Source of the DNA: Gnetum montanum
Taxonomy: Eukaryota; Streptophyta; Gnetopsida; Gnetales; Gnetaceae
Assembly: GCA_015680685.1 (NCBI GenBank)
Contig: MNCI01026399.1
Coordinates: 290,074 to 354,073 of the forward strand
DNA: 64,000 nt
Reading direction: 5' to 3'
Under the pieces are notes generated by a model. It worked only from the letters and a program-made list of their open reading frames with translations, did not search any database and was not told the DNA's origin. Positions 58,406 through 64,000 of this stretch are shown in pieces; the first letter of the stretch is position 1; every line of letters begins with the position of its first letter. The position numbers were made by a program, and so were the translations under genes.

Positions 58406-58831
58406 GTGGTTGAAGCCAATAACTTCCCAAAGGATCCTAAACCTTGCATGATCCATAATCCATGCCTGGTTAGGAAGCAACTACATGACCAAGACTTTCC
58501 CTTGGCCAAACATGTGGATGCCTGCCTCCCCCTTTGACATGCATTTTTGACTTTTGTTTACATTGCACTAGCCTATGCGTTTACATTTTTCTCGCTCACT
58601 TAGATCATGCATTTTGCTTTGTTTACACATTCGTCAACTTAGTTTACACATTGCACTTAAAAAACATAAAACTACAAAAACACATGGCCTGAAAAGGCCT
58701 TAAACTAGCATACGGCCCAGAACAGCCTAAAACTATCACTTTTTGCATTAATTTTCTTTAATTTATACATTTTAACTCTATGTACAACAGGTGTCACTTG
58801 ATGTTATTTTCTTCCTAGTTGATCTTTGCAG
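58406..58831 (+). other. E2 intron A: remnant array and 3' splice site
   Basis: After the gag-pro stop there is a spacer, two to three array units (GGCCTTAAACTAGCATACGG at about 58680-58735), the phrase ACAGGTGTCACTTGATG, and a pyrimidine-rich CTTCCTAGTTGATCTTTGCAG ending at 58831. This corresponds to the E3 region 43070-48865 without the antisense gene. A 5' splice site in or after gag is not evident. Confidence 0.55.
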
Positions 58832-58888
58832 GATCTCGTAGACACACGGCATGATCATGCATGCAACATCATACCTTACACAAGCAAG
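58832..58888 (+). other. 57-nt mini-exon in place of pol (E2)
   Basis: The stretch is bounded by CTTTGCAG (3' splice site) and AGCAAG|GTAAGCA (5' splice site). Its boundaries match those of the whole pol exon in E3 (48866-52359). It begins GATCTCGTAGACACACGG and has no coding resemblance to pol. Confidence 0.6.
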
Positions 58889-59792
58889 GTAAGCACAGAC
58901 AGTCCGCTATGACTATAAATTGGCATAAACAGTCCTAGCATCATGACTTAAAACTAATACCACAGAACAATCCTAGCATCATGACTTAAAACTGATAACA
59001 TAGAACAGTCCTAGGGCCATGACTTGAAACTCGCACCACAGAAAAGTCCTAACATCATGACTTAAAACTAATACCACAGAAAAGTCCTAGCATCATGACT
59101 TAAAACTAATACCACAGAAAAGTCTGCCATCATGACTTAAAACTGATACCACAGAACAGTCCTAGCATCATGACTTAAAATTGATACCACAAAACAGTTA
59201 TGGGGCCATGACTTGAAACTGGCACCACAGAAAAGTCCTGGCATCATGACTTAAAACTGATACCACAGAAAAGTCCTGGCATCATGACTTAAAAATGATA
59301 CCATAGAACAGTCTTGGCATCATGACTTAAAACTGATACCACAAAGCTTTGTCCAGTACGACGTTAAACTTCCACACCTATTCGCCATGACATGAAACTA
59401 GCACCCAGAGTCCACTAAGACTATAAACTAGCTTGCCTCTTCACAGTCCGCTATGACTATAAACTAGCAATGCAACGTCCGCTACGATGCTAAACTAGCG
59501 TCGTCCAAAGGGTTATGACGTGAAACTAACCCACAACAGACCGCTAAGACTATAAACTAGTGACGTCATTGACAACCAGGCAAAAACTTGAAAAGATGTG
59601 TTGCTATAACTGACTGTACATGTTCCACAATGACTTGCTGCATGATTTGTCTCATGGATCCTAATGAAGCTGATGCTGTTCATGATTCTGTCTACTTTGA
59701 AATTGCACACAGTGGCTCCATCTCCTTGTTTAAAGTGCTTAGTTAACCGTTTCATTTATGGTTTTCTTGTCTTCTTGGAGTTGTGTTTGCAG
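58889..59792 (+). repeat. E2 post-pol-type motif array and intron B
   Basis: From about 58900 to 59350, some twelve units of CATGACTTAAAACTGATACCACAGAACAGTCCTAG follow one another (about 35 bp). They are followed to 59560 by looser GACTATAAACTAGC units. The segment starts at the splice donor at 58889 and ends at a 3' splice site TTGTGTTTGCAG (59781-59792), which E1 shares almost exactly. Confidence 0.75.
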
Positions 59793-60776
59793 GATGACAC
59801 GCCTAAGGCGTTTGTGCATAGACGCACTTCATCATGACGACAAGGTATCACATTCTTCCTGACACACATAACTCGGTTAATCAATCTGTTCATAAGTACA
59901 TTCCCTACTCCTAATACATTCCCTATTTCCCATCATGTTCCCTTTGTTCTATTTAATTATCCCCCCTGGATACATTCTACTCCCCCAAGACTCTTGATAC
60001 ATTGTTGCACACTGTGATTCTCTAAGCAGTTGTAATGCAAAACAGAGTACACAGTACATAATGCAAAATGCAAACGCTCAAACACGAGCACAGCACTAAA
60101 AGCAAGCTTTTTCCAAAAGACCAAAGACAAAAATAAAGAAAAATAATAAAAAAAACAAAAAAAAGAAAGAAAACAAAAACAAAAGAAAAGAAGAAATAAA
60201 CAAAAAGAAAAAGAACAAAAAGGTCAAAGAGAAAAATGCACAGAAAAGGTCTTCATGACCCTGTTGACATCATAAACCAAAGACTATTGGTCGTTCTCAT
60301 ACAAGCCCCAGGCGAGAAGGCAATTGTCTTGGAAAATAGTTACACTCGTGTCTCAAAGAGACCATGTTGCACATCATCGCATGGCTTTGGCTATTACAAC
60401 GGGCCCCGTACACACTCAATAAGAGTCTTGTTTCTCCAAAGAATGCACGCCCTCTATGCCTTGACTCCAAGTCTACTGAAAATCGGCTACTGACAAGGAC
60501 CAATGGCATAGCTTGTTCACGTGAGAGCATTCCTATCTCACAATTCCAATAGCAATCATATCCCTTGATCAACCCTTGAACTTCCCTAGATACAACCATA
60601 TCCCCTTGCATCTTGAACTGCATTCCCCCAATCCCTTGTACTTTTGAACACGGTGCGATGACATCCAGCCAAGGGCCGACGGATAATGCTTGGTACTTGC
60701 TTGTTCATGGTGTTTTGCACTTCTTTGTCAATGCCTCTTGGGTGGATTTCTCCAGACGTCAACAAAGAGGGGCCAA
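59793..60776 (+). other. E2 3' non-coding exon
   Basis: No gene is supported. It starts GATGACACGCC like the E1 counterpart. It includes a strongly A-rich, purine-rich tract (60110-60235) and a stretch homologous to 20140-20350 of E1 (CATACAAGCCCCAGGCGAG, CTCGTGTCTCAAAGAGACC). It ends in CAACAAAGAGGGGCCAA, the polypurine tract (60760-60776). Confidence 0.6.
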
Positions 60777-60793
60777 TGAAACACCACTAATTT
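60709..60793. other. E2 polypurine tract within inverted repeat
   Basis: TGGTGTTT (about 60709-60716) pairs with AAACACCA at the start of the 3' LTR (60779-60786). Between them CTTTGTC pairs imperfectly with GTCAACAAAG just before the purine run. This is the same arrangement as in E1 and E3. Confidence 0.65.
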
Positions 60794-62557
60794 CGGCCTA
60801 GCACTTCGAAAACAACTCAAGTCCTTTTGAGCATTCGGGAGGCAAAATTTGACTAAGGCATGCAACTCACGTTGGCTTGCCTTGGTCACTCACACTAGAT
60901 TTTCTTGACAAGTCATATTGGAAATTGCAAATTTTCACACTCACACTGCAGGTCATGTTGTGGTCATGCTGCAACGTGAGTCCAACATGACCAACCCTTG
61001 AAGCCTCCAAATCAAGTCAAAAATGGTCAAATTCTGAGAGTGCAAGCCATCCCCAAAGGCCACTGATATCCACTCCAAAGTTTTAGCATTTAGAACAAAT
61101 TTGGAGACAGATTTTTCACAATTCCACACACACACTGCAATTCACGCTATAGGGCACACTGTGGTCACGCTGCAACATGAGTCTAGCGTGACCAACTTTG
61201 GGAGCCTCAAAACCAACTCAGAATGATCTAATTATCAAGGTGCAAGTCATCCTCATTGTTGACAACTTTAGATTTCAACCTCAGAATTCCATATTTCAAC
61301 TTAAAATTGCAATTTTTGGGGGTCACGTTGTGGTCACGCTGCAACGTGAGTCTAGTGTGACCTACCATAAATAAGCTTGAAACAAGTCATTTTCAACCTC
61401 AGTTTCTGACTCTCAAGATCAACCACAGCCAGAAATTTGATGCAGTCAGGAATCATGCTTCAAAATTCAAAATTTAGTGAAAAATTGCAAGCCTTTGCTC
61501 ACTCACACTGAAGTCACACTGCAGCATGAGTGCAGCGTGAGTGTAGCATGAGTGCAGCGTACACATGCTGAAGACATGCTAAGACACGCTATGACAAAAT
61601 CAACTCACGTTAGAGGTCCTACATAGGCAGAGACACCTCAAATAGCCATGGAACCATTCGAATCGATACCCTACAGTAGTCAATTCAAAGATCCAGAAGT
61701 TTCAAGCGAGCCAGAGTCAATTTCTCTTGTTGTACATAGTCATTCCATTGTAAATTTTCACTTGTGGGGCTTGTCAAGCCCTCCCAGTCTAAATTGTATG
61801 TGCTTTCATGGGCTTGAGTAAGCCACACATTGTAAGATACAATGAACCTGGTCAAGAACGTAGCTTGCCCACACACGTCCAACTCACACACAGCTGTCCA
61901 TTGGACTCGTGTCACGAGATCTGTGTTTCTCTCATCTCCCAACCGTTGATTCCATTCATGAATTCCATGCCCGAGCCCGACCCAACCCTATAAATACCCT
62001 ATCAATTCACATAAATGGGGTTGGTAATTTTAAAGGCAGATGACTTAGGAAACTCAGACCAGCAATTCTTGGGTGCTTGGCACACTTGACTCCTAGCATC
62101 CAAGCACTTCTAAAACACATCACATCACATCACCCCGGGGCTTGGCGCTTGACCTACCATCCACACGTGCAGTTATGCTTTGACCAATGCACATCTTTTC
62201 TAAGCAATACAATACAGTTCGTTTTTCCAGCCATTTATTCTGTTTACTCTGTGCTTTACATGCAGTTTACATTTGGTTTACGTTTTATTCACAATACAAT
62301 TTCTGCATACGTTTTCTGTTTATGTTTCATGCGCATTATTGGCATTTTAAAACATCAGTTACGATAACCCTAGCGCAAGGCATAGTTTATGCTTGGGGAA
62401 GTCCTTGGTTCATTTGCGTGCAGACCATCCAGGGTACTCTACCTTCATTCCTTTTCTAGCTTGCCCTCAAGCGAAGGCAGGGTCAACTACGCTTGTTCGA
62501 CGATATTTCGGTGTCTATTTCCCTTCCAGCCTTACATCGACAATTTAGGTCAGTACA
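60777..62557 (+). repeat. E2 3' LTR
   Basis: The LTR is 1781 bp, starts TGAAACACCACTAATTTCGGCC and ends GGTCAGTACA. TATA box TATAAATA is at 61989. Comparison with the 5' LTR by eye shows many C/T and G/A differences plus indels, so E2 is also an old insertion. Confidence 0.9.
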
Positions 62558-63535
62558 CTAAACACTCGCATCACCGCAACTCCTAGCCTCCTCGATGCCA
62601 ACCCCTCCATGTTGATGCTACCAGAACCGCTGCTTGCCTTTTTGATTTGGATGTCGCATGTCTCAGCAACAACGTCCATTACTCCAGCAACGTCTAAAGC
62701 AAGCAAGACGTTTACCTTCATTTTTCTTAATGGTTGTTTCTTCTAGTTTGCTCTCTATTGTGCTTACAGGGTATGTGCCATAGGGGCGTTGGTCAAAGGT
62801 GCATTTCGCCAAGGTGGCAGGACACTACATCATTCCAAGGTGGTCGTCTTGGCTAGCTTGGCTACTTGGGAGTGGACATCCTATCCTCCCCCTTAACCTT
62901 CTTTACCTTGTTTCTTACACCCACAATTCTCCTTCTCATACCTCTTTTTACAAGTTTTCCCGATGCTTGTAAAGCCTTCCCATATGCTCAACTGCAAAGT
63001 CCATGACACACATAATGCAGCTCGCCACATGGGAAGCATCTGTAGGCATGTCAAAGCCCCAAGTGGATGTAACATAGCTCATCCTGGGGAGGAAACACTT
63101 GTCCTGTAACAAGGTTTTTTGCAAATGAACATTGCAAAATAGCAAAAAAAAAGAGAAAAGCGTAAAAGAGAAAAAGCTCAAAAAAAAACGTGCCCAAAAC
63201 AAATGGCACATCAGTTGTTTCGCAATGACCATCTCTAAGCATTTCGACGAAAGGTCAAAAACCTACAAAAGAAAGATGTCCATGCATATCAACTCCCTCA
63301 CAAGCACTTCGACGAGGGACAACACTATGCTACATCTTTCCCTTCCTAAAACTATCCCCACAAATCCATCCTTTGCCTTTTCCCTACATGACTATCCTAG
63401 TACTCTCAAGCATAGCGAAGCAACATCTAGACAATTACTGAAGAGCGATGTTAGCGTCTTGTCTTTTGTGGTGTTTTGTATTCTTTGTCAATGTCTCTCG
63501 GGCCCATCCTCTAGATGTCGACAAAGAGGGGCCAG
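62558..63535 (+). other. E3 3' internal remainder after E2
   Basis: This continues E3 from 53076. A pyrimidine tract and TTGTGCTTACAG near 62757-62769 look like the 3' splice site matching the donor at 52360. After that the sequence is non-coding, with an A-rich tract (63128-63190). It ends at the polypurine tract ACAAAGAGGGGCCAG (63521-63535). Open frames on either strand (for example 63132-63548) fall in the A-rich part and are not credible genes. Confidence 0.55.
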
Positions 63536-63550
63536 TGAAATATCATAAAA
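63463..63550. other. E3 polypurine tract within inverted repeat
   Basis: TTTTGTGGTGTTTTG (about 63465-63479) faces the LTR start TGAAATATCATAAAA. In the less changed 5' LTR this start is CAAACACCATAAAA, giving a longer match. CTTTGTC and GACAAAG form the inner stem directly before GAGGGGCCAG. Confidence 0.6.
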
Positions 63551-64000
63551 TTTTAGGACCTCCATGTTTCGAGGAGGTCTGGGAATTTAGGCAAGGGCTT
63601 TGACAAGTGCAGTGTCATGATCATTGGGCAATAAAGTGTAGACACCAAAGGTAGACTGTGTAGTCTGGCAAGTTTTCTACTTCTGAGACTGGCAGGCTTG
63701 CCGAACTCACCAATCTGCCCAAATGGATAGTTGGCCCAGCTGATAGTCTACCTAGAGACCATGCCTGGAGTTGTCGATGGTGTTTAGGATGGACAAAACA
63801 GTTTAGCCAGTTTTCTAGTAGCGAAGTCTGCTACGCTATGCTACGTTGCACAACGTAGCAAGTCTTCAAAAAATCAATCAAGCATCCAAATATAAGCTTT
63901 AGCAAGATGTTCGCGCGAAGCAAAGTCAAGATTCGGCCNCGCTACGCTATGCAGCGTAGCAAGCCTTCGAAAAATCAATCAAGCATCTGAATTACAAGCT
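63536..64000 (+). repeat. E3 3' LTR, truncated by window end
   Basis: It starts TGAAATATCATAAAATTTTAGGACC and matches 14730 onward in order, including CAAGTGCAG(T/C)GTCATGATCATTGGGC and the CTACGCTATGCTACG words. One undetermined base (N) lies near 63939, within such a self-complementary word, which suggests an assembly or sequencing difficulty there. Confidence 0.9.

Larger units (their letters stand above)
53077..62557 (+). mobile_element. E2, 9.5-kb non-autonomous gag-protease LTR element
   Basis: Direct LTRs lie at 53077-54743 and 60777-62557. The element has a primer-binding site, gag-protease, arrays and a polypurine tract, but no RT, RNase H or integrase and no antisense gene. The flanks read TTGAA (53072-53076) and CTAAA (62558-62562), which would be a 5-bp target duplication with two transitions; this is plausible but not firm. 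Such elements need enzymes from a full relative, and E1/E3-type elements with the same primer-binding site and LTR ends are obvious candidates. Confidence 0.85.
14730..64000 (+). mobile_element. E3, outer Ty3/gypsy Tat/Ogre-like element (partial at right)
   Basis: The element carries a 5' LTR (14730-16517), primer-binding site, gag-protease split by E1 (16870-17360 and 39740-42903), an antisense gene (43387-48247), pol (48866-52347), a 3' non-coding part interrupted by E2, a polypurine tract and a 3' LTR that starts at 63536 and leaves the window. Without E1 (22.4 kb) and E2 (9.5 kb), and allowing a full second LTR, it would be near 19 kb. It is the oldest of the three because the others sit in it. 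Every coding part has stops or frameshifts. The left target duplication would be TCAAT, but its partner is outside the window. Confidence 0.85.

Noticed and set aside
53072-62562. Firm 5-bp target duplication for E2
   Set aside because: TTGAA and CTAAA agree at only three of five bases. Two transitions could explain it, but I do not treat it as proven.

Overview
This window looks like intergenic DNA from a large, repeat-rich vascular-plant genome; the species cannot be told from the sequence. I see no rRNA, tRNA or intact host gene. Almost everything is decayed LTR-retrotransposon sequence, plus one fragment of a host PPR-type gene. The retrotransposons are Ty3/gypsy. Dual RNase H domains, element sizes near 19-22 kb and an apparent intron between gag-pro and pol point to the Tat/Ogre side of the family.

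Layout. (1) 1-14729: old, stop-ridden DNA in which two blocks each occur twice (about 2880-5560 with 11870-14729; about 6600-8990 with 9320-11760). Both copies of the second block hold a wrecked coiled-coil reading frame followed by an LTR-like stretch with a TATA box. (2) 14730-64000: an outer plus-strand element, called E3 here. Its 5' LTR is 14730-16517 and its 3' LTR starts at 63536 and runs out of the window. (3) 17361-39734: E1, a 22.4-kb minus-strand element inserted into the gag of E3. It has LTRs at both ends and a 5-bp target duplication (CATAT/CATAC). The E3 gag frame resumes in phase on the far side. (4) 53077-62557: E2, a 9.5-kb plus-strand element inserted downstream of the E3 pol. 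It has two LTRs and gag-protease but no pol.

E1 and E3 share one plan in sense order: LTR, primer-binding site, gag-protease, a short-motif array, a multi-exon gene on the opposite strand, another array, a 3' splice site, pol (RT, RNase H, second RNase H, integrase), a 5' splice site, an array, a 3' splice site, a non-coding 3' exon, a polypurine tract inside a conserved inverted repeat, LTR. E2 keeps the arrays and splice sites, but its pol exon has shrunk to 57 nt.

The most interesting item is the antisense gene (25461-33203 in E1; 48247-43387 in E3). Eight exons can be matched between the two copies. Most of the E1 junctions are phase-compatible, and the predicted product is about 1,070 aa. 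Its N-terminal part reads as a derived FCP1/NLI-interacting-factor (HAD phosphatase) domain that has lost the catalytic aspartates. A central region and a charged C-terminal part follow. It lies between gag and pol, inside what would be the sense intron. All copies here carry stops and frameshifts, mostly C-to-T type changes, so none is likely to be active now.
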